A stretch of 59,154 nt of DNA, taken from contig NZ_LZDE01000339.1 in assembly GCF_002009015.1 (NCBI RefSeq), forward strand, positions 1-59,154, written 5' to 3'. Positions 43,709-52,741 of this stretch are shown piece after piece; the stretch's first letter is position 1; each line of letters starts with the position of its first letter. The notes under the pieces were generated by a model. It had not been told where the DNA came from. It ran no database searches and worked only from the letters and a program-made list of their open reading frames with translations. Origin of the DNA: Microbulbifer mangrovi. GTDB lineage: Bacteria; Pseudomonadota; Gammaproteobacteria; Pseudomonadales; Cellvibrionaceae. A program made the translations under genes and the position numbers.

Positions 43709-45649
43709 TCATTTATCCCTGTGGTAGATGTCCGGGCGGAAGTTGACCTTGCCGAGGCCGTCTACCCAGGCGGTCAGATAGGTAATGAACAGCTTCGGTG
43801 GCTTATCCACCTTGATAGTGACCGATTCATCTCCTGTAGTCGCTTGGGCCACCCGGGTTCTGTCCCAACCCTGGCGGCCGAGCAGGGCGTAGGCCAGCTC
43901 CTCCGGTTGCTGCAAGCGGATACATCCGTGACTGTAGGCCCGGTGATGATGCTCGAACAGACTCTGGGCCTGGGTGTCGTGCAGGAAAATGGCCTGTTTG
44001 TTGGGGATGATGAACTTCACCCGTCCGAGGGTATTACCCGGGCCAGAGATCTGGCGCAGGGTGGCCTTGCCGCTGGCAGCACTCTGGATGCTTTTGTCGC
44101 TGATCGGGGTGGTGGTGTTGGTGCCGTATTTCACTACCCGGTAGCCGCGCTTGTGCATGGCTTCGGGATTATTGCGGGCTTTCGGCAGCAGGTCGGTGAG
44201 CAGGATGCTGCGCGGTACTGTCCAGGTGGGGTTGAACACCACACGGGCGACGCGAGTCGTAATCTCCGGCGTCATGTGGATCTTTTTACCCACCACCACA
44301 TTCATCGACAGCTTGATGCGGTCTTGCTCGACATAGTTGAGGCTGTATCCGGGAATGTTGACCTGGATAAAGCGGTCGCCGAGGTTGGCGGGCAGCTTTT
44401 CGCGGCGGCGGATATTGGCCTCGATGATGTGCGCACGTGCGGTGGGGGAGATATTCAGGCGCTCCCGGGTCTGCTTGCCCACAATGCCGTCGGGCTTGAG
44501 TCCGTGGCGGATCTGGAAGCGCACCACTGCCTGGTGCAGGCTCTGGTCGAACTTCTTGCTGTTCATGTCGCCATAGCCGTAGTAATCCCCGTATACGGCG
44601 AGCATGTTGCGCAGGTAGACCACGTTGTTGTGCTTGGCTCCGATGGTCATTGCCGGGCCGGCGGGAAGCGGGCGCCAGCGACCGGAGGCGGCCATATTGC
44701 GGTAGCGTGCGAGCTGCTCGCGCAGGGCCTGAGCGTCGCCACCGTAAGGAGTGTTTTCCTCTATGAACAGACCTTCGCCGTGACTCGGAGCCAGGCCGGA
44801 GCCTTCATCCTGCAGATTGCGGAAGCGCGGCATTGTCCGGGGGTAGGTCTGCGGGTAGCTGCGGGTAGAGTAGCGAGCGGAATGGCTGGTGCCATAGCGG
44901 GAGCCCGAGCTGTAGGCATTGCCGCGCTGCTGGGTGGTGCCGCGGCGCTGGGTATAGTAGCGCGAGCGGTCTACAGCCTGTGTATTCTGGCTGCCGCGAC
45001 TGTAGCCGCGGAAGTACTGGCGGCCGCTGTCATTGGCTGCGTACTGGCGTGCATCCGCGGTATAGGCGCGGGTGCTGGCCATCATGAACCCGCCCTCGGT
45101 GAGGTTGACCGGGGTGATGTCCTTGCGACGCATCCGCGGCTGTTGCTTGGGGGCACTGGGGTTGAGTTTGTCGAGCTGCGTGTCCTGGGCGTAGGAAATA
45201 AACGCGTCGGTGAGCAGTACATCGAGCACCGCGGCCATCTGCAGACGCTGTGGTGTGTCGCGCAGGGTGCGGTCGAAGTAACCCAGGTGATAGCGGTAAT
45301 CCACCATGCTGCTCGGGTTGCCGGAGCTTGAGGCAGTGAGCTGCTTGAGCAGATCATTGGCGGTATCGCTCAGGCTGTAGTTATCAAACCACAGCAGGCG
45401 GTAGTCGGTGCGCCGGTAAATGCGGCGCACCGCCACCGGATTGAAAATCGGGTCCTGCGCGGGCCAGGCGTCGGGATTATCTTCCAGCCAGTTCACCAGA
45501 TGCGGCCGCACGGCGTTTTCCGGCAATACCGGCACCGTTTTCTGATTGGCAGTGAATGCGTAGTAGAGGGCGAACACACACAGGCTGCCGAGAAAAATCA
45601 ACGGCAGCGGCGACTTGCGTTTGCGACGCTCTGGAATGAAATATGACAT
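43709..45649 (-). CDS. L,D-transpeptidase, YcbB/LdtD-like, with Tyr/Arg/Ser-rich insert
   Basis: 646 residues; N-terminal anchor at ~14-33. Makes 3-3 peptide cross-links in murein. Residues ~50-165 are the scaffold domain. A peptidoglycan-binding domain lies at ~340-400 (VVRFQIRHGLKPDGIVGKQT) and the YkuD catalytic domain at ~425-600, with H558 and the SHGCIRL motif carrying Cys576. Between scaffold and PG-binding domain, residues ~194-278 are low-complexity and rich in Tyr, Arg, Ser, Gly and Gln (for example YSSGSRYGTSHSARYSTRSY), which I do not know from E. coli YcbB. Paired with the MepK-like gene downstream. Confidence 0.93.
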   Translation of the reverse strand: MSYFIPERRKRKSPLPLIFLGSLCVFALYYAFTANQKTVPVLPENAVRPHLVNWLEDNPDAWPAQDPIFNPVAVRRIYRRTDYRLLWFDNYSLSDTANDLLKQLTASSSGNPSSMVDYRYHLGYFDRTLRDTPQRLQMAAVLDVLLTDAFISYAQDTQLDKLNPSAPKQQPRMRRKDITPVNLTEGGFMMASTRAYTADARQYAANDSGRQYFRGYSRGSQNTQAVDRSRYYTQRRGTTQQRGNAYSSGSRYGTSHSARYSTRSYPQTYPRTMPRFRNLQDEGSGLAPSHGEGLFIEENTPYGGDAQALREQLARYRNMAASGRWRPLPAGPAMTIGAKHNNVVYLRNMLAVYGDYYGYGDMNSKKFDQSLHQAVVRFQIRHGLKPDGIVGKQTRERLNISPTARAHIIEANIRRREKLPANLGDRFIQVNIPGYSLNYVEQDRIKLSMNVVVGKKIHMTPEITTRVARVVFNPTWTVPRSILLTDLLPKARNNPEAMHKRGYRVVKYGTNTTTPISDKSIQSAASGKATLRQISGPGNTLGRVKFIIPNKQAIFLHDTQAQSLFEHHHRAYSHGCIRLQQPEELAYALLGRQGWDRTRVAQATTGDESVTIKVDKPPKLFITYLTAWVDGLGKVNFRPDIYHRDK

Positions 45650-46056
45650 GGTACCTCAGCGATACTGCAGGGCGCCGGTTTACAGTGCGGAAGCCGGGAG
45701 CCCGATCGTTCATACCTTCCCAACCATCGGCGCACCTGATTCCCGCTGAACGACGGGGAAAACCCATCGGCGGCGCACCTTAGTCGAGCATCCCGCGCGA
45801 CCTTCCTTTTATAGAGACGGAGCCGGGGACCGCTTGCGCGTATCTCAACATCCGCCTGCCTGTGAAATTAAGTATGGCAACAAATGCGAAATTTGCTGGG
45901 CGCGAACTTCTTTTCACCTTACGTGATGTGTGGATAGAAAAATGAATTTGGTGCCTTGAGTGGTCAAGGCTCGGAATGTGTGGGAATCCGGCGCCAATCT
46001 GGCGTGAAAAGCGCGGTTGTTTACAGCGCGCGCTACTGGCGAGGGAGGGCGGTCGC
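45650..46056. other. 407-base region upstream of the L,D-transpeptidase gene
   Basis: Likely holds the transpeptidase promoter and the 3' end of the NRDE transcript. Small perfect stems at 45954-45969 (CCTTGA-GTGG-TCAAGG) and around CGCCAATCTGGCG near 45991-46003 were seen. The open frames here lack protein-like composition. Confidence 0.45.
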
Positions 46057-46878
46057 TCAGATCGATGGATAGGAAAAATAACGCAGGTCGCCGCTGACCC
46101 GCCCGTCAATGTATGTCTGTTCCCACAGCTGCACACCGCCGGAGCTGTCTACGGCCACGAGAGTGCTGGCGCGGGTGCCGTAGCCTTGGTGCAACGGGCT
46201 GTCATTGCGGATGCCGTCTTCGCTGTCGATACGCACAAAGATGGGGGAGAGAGCCCGCTCTGTCGCCAGTCCCACCCCGGTATCTGGAAGGTGCGTATCG
46301 GGGGCGCGGGTGTCATCGGCGAGTAGCGCCAGCGCCCGGGTGACGAATGCTTCTGTATCCAGCTGCTGTGGCAATGCCGATACCAGGGCCGAAAGAGACC
46401 GACAACCATGGGTCACTTTGGGCCAGGGCGCATCTGGCGCCCCATTGGAGATGCCGTGCACACCGGGCACTATGGCGAAGGGGGCGTGGCGGTTCCCCGC
46501 GCACACAAGGGGGGCGCTTGCGCGGTGATCAAACAGCAGGGCGTTGAACCCGCGGTAGCGGGGCGCCGGCAGCCCGGCGGCGTAGTCCGCAGGCGGCTGC
46601 TCGCCGGCGAGAAAATTGACCGGGATCTCACCCCTGGACAGCACCCGTGCGGGTTCCGGCGCGCCGGGCTCCCGGATGTTGGTGACTGCCGCCACGCGTC
46701 CGGTGGGGGTGACTCCGAGCCAGGTGCCCCCGGCCTCCAGGTCGCGACCCGCGGTAATCGGGCTATCATCCCACGGCTGTGCCGGCACCGTGGGGCGCTG
46801 GTAAAACTCATCCCGATTTGCCAGTAGCAGCAGCGGATAGCGGGGATGCTGGTGGTAGGCGATCAAAAGCAGGCACAT
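46057..46878 (-). CDS. NRDE family protein (TANGO2-like)
   Basis: 273 residues from ATG 46878, chosen because the family begins with Met-Cys; here [20 protein letters not shown] followed by NRDE, the namesake motif. This puts a Cys at position 2, as in Ntn-hydrolase-like members of the family. Further conserved pieces: [20 protein letters not shown] and [14 protein letters not shown]. Human TANGO2 and bacterial relatives have been linked to haem or lipid handling; the function here is unknown. Divergent from lgt. Confidence 0.9.
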   Translation of the reverse strand: MCLLLIAYHQHPRYPLLLLANRDEFYQRPTVPAQPWDDSPITAGRDLEAGGTWLGVTPTGRVAAVTNIREPGAPEPARVLSRGEIPVNFLAGEQPPADYAAGLPAPRYRGFNALLFDHRASAPLVCAGNRHAPFAIVPGVHGISNGAPDAPWPKVTHGCRSLSALVSALPQQLDTEAFVTRALALLADDTRAPDTHLPDTGVGLATERALSPIFVRIDSEDGIRNDSPLHQGYGTRASTLVAVDSSGGVQLWEQTYIDGRVSGDLRYFSYPSI

Positions 46879-46945
46879 AGCGTCTCGCAATAGTCATTTC
46901 CTCAATGCCATAATAACGCCCACTTTGAATAACTGCGGTCTGAGC

Positions 46946-47800
46946 ATGCTGACTTACCCCGAGATTGATCCCGTTGCTGTCGCCATCGGGCCCCTCAAAA
47001 TCCACTGGTATGGCCTGATGTATCTGGCGGGGTTTGCCGCTGCCTGGTGGCTCGCGATGCGTCGTGCACAAAAGCCTTGGTCACCGGTGATCAAGTCCGA
47101 AGTCGAAGATCTGATCCTGTTCTGTGCTCTCGGCGTGGTAATTGGTGGCCGACTCGGTTACATGTTTTTCTACAACTTCCACGAACTGCTGGCCCACCCC
47201 CTCAGCCTGTTCAAGGTGTGGGAGGGGGGCATGAGCTTCCACGGTGGTCTGATCGGGGTCATGATTGCGGCGACCATCTACGCGCGCAAGATCGGCACGA
47301 CCTTCCCCACGCTGATCGACTTCGTCGCTCCGCTGGTCCCAATTGGCCTCGGCCTGGGGCGTCTTGGTAACTTTATCGGCCAGGAACTGTGGGGACGCGA
47401 GACCGATGTACCCTGGGGGATGGTGTTTCCCCGCGATCCGGAACATCTGGTGCGCCACCCGTCCCAGCTCTACCAGGCCTTCCTGGAGGGGCTGGTGCTG
47501 TTCGTGGTGCTGTGGATTTTCTCCAGCAAGCCACGTCCGCGCCTGGCAGTCGGTGGCCTGTTTATCCTTCTATATGGCTGCTTCCGTTTCCTGGTGGAAT
47601 TCGTGCGTCAGCCCGATATCGGGATCGACGTGATGTTCGGCTGGATGACCCGCGGCCAGCTGCTCAGCCTGCCGATGATCGCTGCCGGCATCATCCTGCT
47701 GGTGTGGAGTTACCGCACCCAGCCGATGCCACAGGGCCGCGGCCAACAGGAAGAAAGCGCCGCCGGTGCGGCCAAAAGCCAGGCCAGGCAGGCCAAATAA
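46946..47800 (+). CDS. lgt: Prolipoprotein diacylglyceryl transferase
   Basis: 284 residues from ATG 46946 (TTG 46925 is less likely). Transfers diacylglycerol from phosphatidylglycerol to the lipobox Cys of prolipoproteins in the inner membrane. Seven membrane helices; signatures [40 protein letters not shown] and [16 protein letters not shown] are typical. First of the lgt-thyA-folA run conserved in many gammaproteobacteria. Confidence 0.97.
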   Translation: MLTYPEIDPVAVAIGPLKIHWYGLMYLAGFAAAWWLAMRRAQKPWSPVIKSEVEDLILFCALGVVIGGRLGYMFFYNFHELLAHPLSLFKVWEGGMSFHGGLIGVMIAATIYARKIGTTFPTLIDFVAPLVPIGLGLGRLGNFIGQELWGRETDVPWGMVFPRDPEHLVRHPSQLYQAFLEGLVLFVVLWIFSSKPRPRLAVGGLFILLYGCFRFLVEFVRQPDIGIDVMFGWMTRGQLLSLPMIAAGIILLVWSYRTQPMPQGRGQQEESAAGAAKSQARQAK

Positions 47801-47864
47801 TGCGAGGACGCAGCCGGTTGGCTGCCTTGCAGTCACCAATCAGTACAGTAGCCAAGAGATATAA

Positions 47865-48698
47865 ATGAAGCAGTATCTGGATCTAATGCGTCACGTGCGC
47901 GACAACGGCACCGATAAAAGCGATCGCACCGGCACGGGTACCCGCAGTGTGTTCGGTTACCAGATGCGATTCGATCTGGCCGAGGGATTTCCACTGATCA
48001 CCACCAAGAAGTGCCACCTGCGCTCCATCATTCACGAGCTGCTGTGGTTCCTCAAAGGCGACACCAATATCGGATACCTGAAAGAAAACGGTGTGCGAAT
48101 CTGGGACGAATGGGCCTCGGAAGAAGGTGACCTGGGGCCGGTTTACGGATACCAGTGGCGTTCATGGCCCACCGCAGATGGACGCCACATCGACCAGATC
48201 AGTGATCTGGTCCAGCAGCTCAAGGCCCGTCCGGATTCCCGCCGCCTGATCGTCAGTGCGTGGAATCCCTCGGATCTGCCTGACGAGGGTGTCTCGCCGA
48301 GCGACAACGCAAGTGCCGGGAAAATGGCGCTGGCCCCCTGTCACGCCCTGTTCCAGTTCTATGTTGCCGACGGCAAGCTGAGCTGCCAGCTGTACCAGCG
48401 CAGCGCAGATATCTTCCTCGGTGTGCCGTTCAATATCGCCTCATATAGCCTGCTTACTTTGATGCTGGCGCAGGTATGTGGTCTCGAGCCAGGGGACTTC
48501 GTGCACACTTTTGGCGATGCCCACCTCTATTCCAACCATATGCAGCAGGTAGAAGAGCAGCTCTCCCGCGAACCGCTGCCGTTGCCGAAAATGGTGCTCA
48601 ACCCCGAAGTCGATGACCTGTTCGCGTTCCGTTTCGAGGACTTTGAACTCCAGGGTTACGAGGCGCATCCGCATATCCCTGCACCGGTGGCGGTGTAA
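47865..48698 (+). CDS. thyA: Thymidylate synthase
   Basis: 277 residues. Methylates dUMP to dTMP using methylene-THF. Nucleophile C159 in [34 protein letters not shown] and HIPAPVAV at the C-terminus are standard. Compared with the 264-residue E. coli enzyme there is a short insert before the active site (around [13 protein letters not shown]), which is common in this size class. folA starts on the stop codon (TAATG), so dihydrofolate made here is recycled by the next gene. Confidence 0.98.
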   Translation: MKQYLDLMRHVRDNGTDKSDRTGTGTRSVFGYQMRFDLAEGFPLITTKKCHLRSIIHELLWFLKGDTNIGYLKENGVRIWDEWASEEGDLGPVYGYQWRSWPTADGRHIDQISDLVQQLKARPDSRRLIVSAWNPSDLPDEGVSPSDNASAGKMALAPCHALFQFYVADGKLSCQLYQRSADIFLGVPFNIASYSLLTLMLAQVCGLEPGDFVHTFGDAHLYSNHMQQVEEQLSREPLPLPKMVLNPEVDDLFAFRFEDFELQGYEAHPHIPAPVAV

Positions 48699-49216
48699 TG
48701 GCTGTCACTTCGCCGGGTCTGGCGATGATTGTGGCAATGGCGCGCAACCGCGCCATTGGCCGGGAGAATACGCTGCCCTGGCGGATCTCCGGGGACCTGC
48801 AGTTTTTCAAGCGCACCACCCTCGGCAAGCCGATCGTGATGGGGCGCAAAACCTTCGAATCCATCGGTCGTCCGCTGCCCGGGCGGCAAAATATCGTTAT
48901 TACCCGCAACCCTGACTGGAGCGTCGACGGAGTCACGGTGGTCTCTTCGCTGGAGCAGGCCCTGGATGTGGCGGCCGCCACGGCAGCCCGGGAAGGGGCC
49001 GATGAGGTAATGGTGATCGGCGGGGCGGAGATCTACCGGCAGGCGATGCCACTGGCACAGCGATTGTATGTGACTGAGGTAGATGCAGAAGTCGAGGGAG
49101 ATGCCTTCTTTCCTGCTTTGAACGAAACCTGGCGTGAGGTCAGCCGGGACTGTTACCCGGCGTCGGAGAAGGACGAATACAACTACTGCTTAGTCCAGTA
49201 CGACAGGTTTAAATAA
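48698..49216 (+). CDS. folA: Dihydrofolate reductase
   Basis: 172 residues. NADPH-dependent reduction of dihydrofolate. Seen: LAMIVAMARNRAIGRENTLP, PWRISGDLQFFKRTTLGKPI with the active-site acidic residue in place, and the VMIGGAEIYRQAMPLAQRLY motif. Overlaps thyA by one base. Confidence 0.98.
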   Translation: MAVTSPGLAMIVAMARNRAIGRENTLPWRISGDLQFFKRTTLGKPIVMGRKTFESIGRPLPGRQNIVITRNPDWSVDGVTVVSSLEQALDVAAATAAREGADEVMVIGGAEIYRQAMPLAQRLYVTEVDAEVEGDAFFPALNETWREVSRDCYPASEKDEYNYCLVQYDRFK

Positions 49217-49308
49217 AAAACGATTTGACTAAAAAATGCCCTTTCGGGTAGTTTTGGTTAAATGTTGTGCAATGTAAACCGCCGCATATGTGTGCATGGA
49301 ACTCGAGG

Positions 49309-49327
49309 GTGTTACCTGAGTGTTACC
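49309..49327. promoter_or_regulatory. Tandem direct repeat GTGTTACC upstream of the TonB operon
   Basis: GTGTTACC occurs at 49309-49316 and again at 49320-49327, exactly 11 bases apart, one helical turn. This is the spacing expected for a pair of activator half-sites. It lies ~165 bases before the DUF3450 start; a weak promoter (TTGACT at 49225-49230) lies upstream of it. Confidence 0.3.
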
Positions 49328-49489
49328 CAGCTACACAGCTCAAGTGGCTCAGTCAATCGGCATTTGAATAATCAAAACGGCTGTTTACAATGTGCGGCTC
49401 TTAGCTGTCTTCAAACCAAAAAATACCGCGTTGTGGCAGCTAATCCATCGCGACCATGTTGTGAAATATTGAACCCACTGGGGGGTCTA

Positions 49490-50272
49490 ATGAAAACCAA
49501 GCGATTCATGGCTGTGGCGCTGACCACTGCGCTGTCTGCCGGCGCACTGTACGGTAGCGTAGCCACTGCGGACACACTCGATAACGTCCTCAAGGTTGGC
49601 CAGCAGAAAACTGCTGCGGCAACTGCATCTCAAAAGCGCATCGACAAGATCGCTCAGGAAACCTCTGAACTGCTGACCGAGTTCAAGGTTGTGAACAAGC
49701 AAATCGACGGCCTGCGCGTGTACAACCGCCAGCTCGAAAAGCAGCTGGCCAACCAGCTGGCCGTGATCAAGGACCTCGACGAGTCCATTGATCAGGTAAC
49801 CGTGATCGAGCGTCAGATCCAGCCTCTGATCCTGCGTATGCTGGACGGCCTGGAGCAGTTCATCGAACTGGATGCCCCCTTCAAGTTGGCCGAGCGTAAG
49901 TCCAACCTCGAAGGTGTTAAGAACAATATGGACCGTTCCGATATCACTGTAGCGGAGAAATTCCGTCAGGTACTGGAACTGTACAACTTCGAAGCGGAAT
50001 ACGCGCGTAAGATCGACAGCTACGGCGACACCCTGAACGTGAATGGTCAGGATCGTGAAGTCAACGTACTGCAGATCGGCCGTATCGCTCTGGTAGCTCA
50101 GACCACCGACTCCAAAATCTCTCTGGCTTACGACAAAGAGCAGAAAGCTTGGGTTGAAGTTGATTCCGGCGAATACCGCCGTGCAATCATGCAGGGTCTG
50201 AAAATCGCCAAGAAACAGGCCACTACCGACATCATGACTATGCCGATTCCGGCTCCGGAGGCTGCGCAATGA
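49490..50272 (+). CDS. DUF3450 periplasmic coiled-coil protein of the TonB2 locus
   Basis: 260 residues from ATG 49490 after GGGGGT. Signal peptide MKTKRFMAVALTTALSAGAL cut near ATA-DTL, then ~90 residues of coiled coil (VVNKQIDGLRVYNRQLEKQL) and a folded end with VNVLQIGRIALVAQTTDSKI. DUF3450 proteins head TonB2-type operons in Shewanella and Vibrio relatives. The codon use is that of a well-expressed gene. Its TGA overlaps the ttpC ATG. Exact role unknown; probably a periplasmic partner of TtpC. Confidence 0.92.
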   Translation: MKTKRFMAVALTTALSAGALYGSVATADTLDNVLKVGQQKTAAATASQKRIDKIAQETSELLTEFKVVNKQIDGLRVYNRQLEKQLANQLAVIKDLDESIDQVTVIERQIQPLILRMLDGLEQFIELDAPFKLAERKSNLEGVKNNMDRSDITVAEKFRQVLELYNFEAEYARKIDSYGDTLNVNGQDREVNVLQIGRIALVAQTTDSKISLAYDKEQKAWVEVDSGEYRRAIMQGLKIAKKQATTDIMTMPIPAPEAAQ

Positions 50273-51636
50273 AAACCATCGCCAAAAGCGTACTCGCAGT
50301 AGCTGCCGCTGGCCTGATCAGCGTTTCCGCTGTAGCCCAGGACAAAGCTACTTCCCTGGACCAACTGCTGAAGATGGTTCAGAGCTCTAAAATTTCCGAG
50401 TCTGCCGAGCACAAAAAGCGCGAAGCCGACTTCCGTCGTCAGAAGGCCAATCAGGCCTCTCTGCTGAGCCAGGCTGAAAACACCCGCGCTTCTGAAGAAG
50501 CCCGCTCCGCGGCGCTGGAGAAGAAGTACGAAGAACAGGAACTGCTGGTTCAACAGAAGCGTCAGCAGCTGGACGAGCGCCTCGGCTCTCTGAAAGAACT
50601 GTTCGGTCACCTGACCTCCACCGCTGGCGACCTGCGCGCCAATCTGGACACCTCTCTGGTTTCTGCCCAGTACCCGGGCCGCGCCGAGTTCCTCGATCAG
50701 CTGATCGAAAAAATGAACTCTGCTACCAAGCTGCCGACCATCCAGGAAATCGAGCGTCTGTGGTACGAACTGCAGCGTGAAACCGTGGAATCCGGCAAGA
50801 TTGTTAAGTTCAACGGCACCGTAATCCTGCCCGACGGCGAACAGGCCGAGCAGGAAGTGGTTCGTGTGGGTAACTTCAACCTGGTTTCCAACGGTAAATA
50901 CCTGGAAATGAACGACAACCAGAAAATGGCCGAGCTGATCCGTCAGCCCGACGGTAAGTACCTGAGCATGGCGTCTGACCTGCAGGCAGCTACCAGCGGC
51001 TTCACCGCATTCGGTATTGACCCGACTGGTCCTACCGGTGGTTCCTACCTGAAAGCCATGATCGCGAGCCCGAGCATCGTTGAGCGCTGGCACCAGGGTG
51101 GCATCGTAGGCTACATCATCACCGGTGTTGGTGTGGTTGCGGTACTGCTGGCCATCTGGCGTCTGATCGTGCTGTCTGGTGTTAACGCCAAGGTTAACTC
51201 CCAGCTGCGCTCCTCTACCCCGAACACCAACAACCCGCTGGGTCGTGTTCTGTCCGTAGCGGAAGAGAACAAAGGTGTCGACGGCGAGACTCTGGAACTG
51301 AAGATGGAAGAAGCGGTGCTGAAAGAGCGTCCGGCCATCGAATCCGGTCTGAACCTGCTGAAGATCATCGCCATGGTTGCTCCGCTGCTGGGTCTGCTGG
51401 GTACCGTTACCGGTATGATCATCACCTTCCAGGCGATCACCATCTTCGGCGCAGGCGATCCTAAAGCCATGGCTGGTGGTATCTCCTCTGCACTGGTAAC
51501 CACCGTTCTGGGTCTGTGTGTGGCCATCCCGACTGTGCTGCTGCACACCATCGTGAACGGCCGCGCCAAGCGCATCCTGCACATCCTGGACGAACAGAGT
51601 GCCGGTATCGTTGCAGAAAACGCTGAACGTAAATAA
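50269..51636 (+). CDS. TtpC-like MotA/TolQ/ExbB proton-channel protein with long periplasmic domain
   Basis: 455 residues. Signal peptide to about residue 23, then ~250 periplasmic residues with a strong coiled coil (HKKREADFRRQKANQASLLS onward) and a globular part. A membrane helix near 282-305 (GIVGYIITGVGVVAVLLAIW), then the ExbB/TolQ domain with APLLGLLGTVTGMIITFQAI and SSALVTTVLGLCVAIPTVLL. In Vibrio, TtpC is essential for the TonB2 system. Joins the DUF3450 gene by a 4-base overlap; exbB follows 14 bases later. Confidence 0.93.
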   Translation: MKTIAKSVLAVAAAGLISVSAVAQDKATSLDQLLKMVQSSKISESAEHKKREADFRRQKANQASLLSQAENTRASEEARSAALEKKYEEQELLVQQKRQQLDERLGSLKELFGHLTSTAGDLRANLDTSLVSAQYPGRAEFLDQLIEKMNSATKLPTIQEIERLWYELQRETVESGKIVKFNGTVILPDGEQAEQEVVRVGNFNLVSNGKYLEMNDNQKMAELIRQPDGKYLSMASDLQAATSGFTAFGIDPTGPTGGSYLKAMIASPSIVERWHQGGIVGYIITGVGVVAVLLAIWRLIVLSGVNAKVNSQLRSSTPNTNNPLGRVLSVAEENKGVDGETLELKMEEAVLKERPAIESGLNLLKIIAMVAPLLGLLGTVTGMIITFQAITIFGAGDPKAMAGGISSALVTTVLGLCVAIPTVLLHTIVNGRAKRILHILDEQSAGIVAENAERK

Positions 51637-51650
51637 GAGGAGGCGGCAAC

Positions 51651-52178
51651 ATGCACGCATTGAATGACGCATGGGCCGCCGTCAACGCCTTTATGGCGTC
51701 GGGCGGGCCAGTACTACTCCTGATCGCCGGCCTGACCTTCTTCATGTGGACGCTGATTTTCGAGCGGTTCTTCTACTTCAAGGGTGCCCTGAAGCGTGAT
51801 GTTCAGGGTGCTGTGGACACCTGGGAAGCGCGCCCCGAGCGCAAATCCTGGGGTGCCCACCAGATCCGCTACGCACTGGTTTCCCGGGTATCCGAGAAAA
51901 TTCAGAGCAACATGGACATGATCCAGACCTGTGTAGCCCTCGCGCCGTTGTTCGGCCTGCTGGGTACCGTTTGGGGCATGATCAACGTGTTCGAAGTTCT
52001 CGCGATTACCGGCGGTGGTGATGCAAAGCAAATGGCCAGCGGTGTATCCATGGCCACCATCCCGACTATGGCGGGTATGGTGACCGCACTGTCTGGGGTG
52101 TTTGCTAACACTTACATCACCCGTACCGCAGAGCGCGAAACCCAGTTGCTGGAAGATCATCTGACGATGGATCACTGA
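51651..52178 (+). CDS. exbB: ExbB-like proton channel of the TonB2 system
   Basis: 175 residues, the short ExbB2 type. Three membrane helices: LLLIAGLTFFMWTLIFERFF, LAPLFGLLGTVWGMINVFEV and GVSMATIPTMAGMVTALSGV. With ExbD it uses the proton gradient to drive TonB. A perfect ribosome-binding site (GAGGAGG) precedes ATG 51651. 156 bases separate it from exbD, the only large gap in the operon. Confidence 0.94.
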   Translation: MHALNDAWAAVNAFMASGGPVLLLIAGLTFFMWTLIFERFFYFKGALKRDVQGAVDTWEARPERKSWGAHQIRYALVSRVSEKIQSNMDMIQTCVALAPLFGLLGTVWGMINVFEVLAITGGGDAKQMASGVSMATIPTMAGMVTALSGVFANTYITRTAERETQLLEDHLTMDH

Positions 52179-52251
52179 CGGCACCACAGTTCAGGTGACC
52201 GGTGAGCGCCACAGGCCCTTGCCGCGATCCGAGAAGGTTTAGCCAAATCGG

Positions 52252-52289
52252 GGAGCTTTCACTATCAATACGCTTGAGGTGAAAGCTCC
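52252..52289 (+). repeat. Hairpin in the exbB-exbD intergenic gap
   Basis: GGAGCTTTCAC (52252-52262) and GTGAAAGCTCC (52279-52289) are a perfect 11-bp inverted repeat with a 16-base loop. GCCAAATC also occurs on each side (near 52242 and 52295). No T-run follows, so simple termination is unlikely; it may set mRNA stability or the ExbB:ExbD ratio. Confidence 0.7.
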
Positions 52290-52334
52290 ACAGGGCCAAA
52301 TCTCGCTAATAGCATTTCGCTAAAGAGAGTTGCA

Positions 52335-52736
52335 ATGAGCAGAAAACAGAATACGGCTGAAGAAGAAGGGCAAGCGATTGACCTCACGCCCATGCTGGAC
52401 GTGGTGTTCATCATGCTGATCTTCTTCATCGTCACCGCGACCTTTATCAAGGAGCCCGGGGTTGACGTAGTGAAGCCGGAAGCGACAACCGCTGATCTCA
52501 AAGCCGCCTCTATTCTGGTAGCGATTAACGACAACAACGAAATCTGGATTGCCAAAGAGCAAGTAGATGACCGCCTGGTGAAAAACACCCTGGAGCGCCT
52601 CTACGCAGAAAACCCGAAAGGGTGGTTGGTAATTCAGCCCGATAAAAAGGCGAGTATCGAGAAGGTTGCCCTGATCGCGGACGCGGCCAGGAAGATCGGA
52701 ATCGAGAAAGTGTCGGTCGCTACAGAGAAGAGTTAA
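52335..52736 (+). CDS. exbD: ExbD-like biopolymer transport protein
   Basis: 133 residues. Short cytoplasmic N-terminus, one membrane helix with the proton-carrying Asp in IDLTPMLDVVFIMLIFFIVT, then a periplasmic domain (VDRLVKNTLERLYAENPKG region). Partner of ExbB. Five bases before tonB. Confidence 0.95.
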   Translation: MSRKQNTAEEEGQAIDLTPMLDVVFIMLIFFIVTATFIKEPGVDVVKPEATTADLKAASILVAINDNNEIWIAKEQVDDRLVKNTLERLYAENPKGWLVIQPDKKASIEKVALIADAARKIGIEKVSVATEKS

Positions 52737-52741
52737 CAGCT

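Noticed and set aside
50128-51672. Very long open frame on the minus strand opposite ttpC
   Set aside because: High-GC shadow of a well-supported plus-strand gene; the translation is His/Gln-rich and has no recognisable domain. The same applies to the long frames opposite ilvA, photolyase, UbiI, ptsP and the TPR protein.
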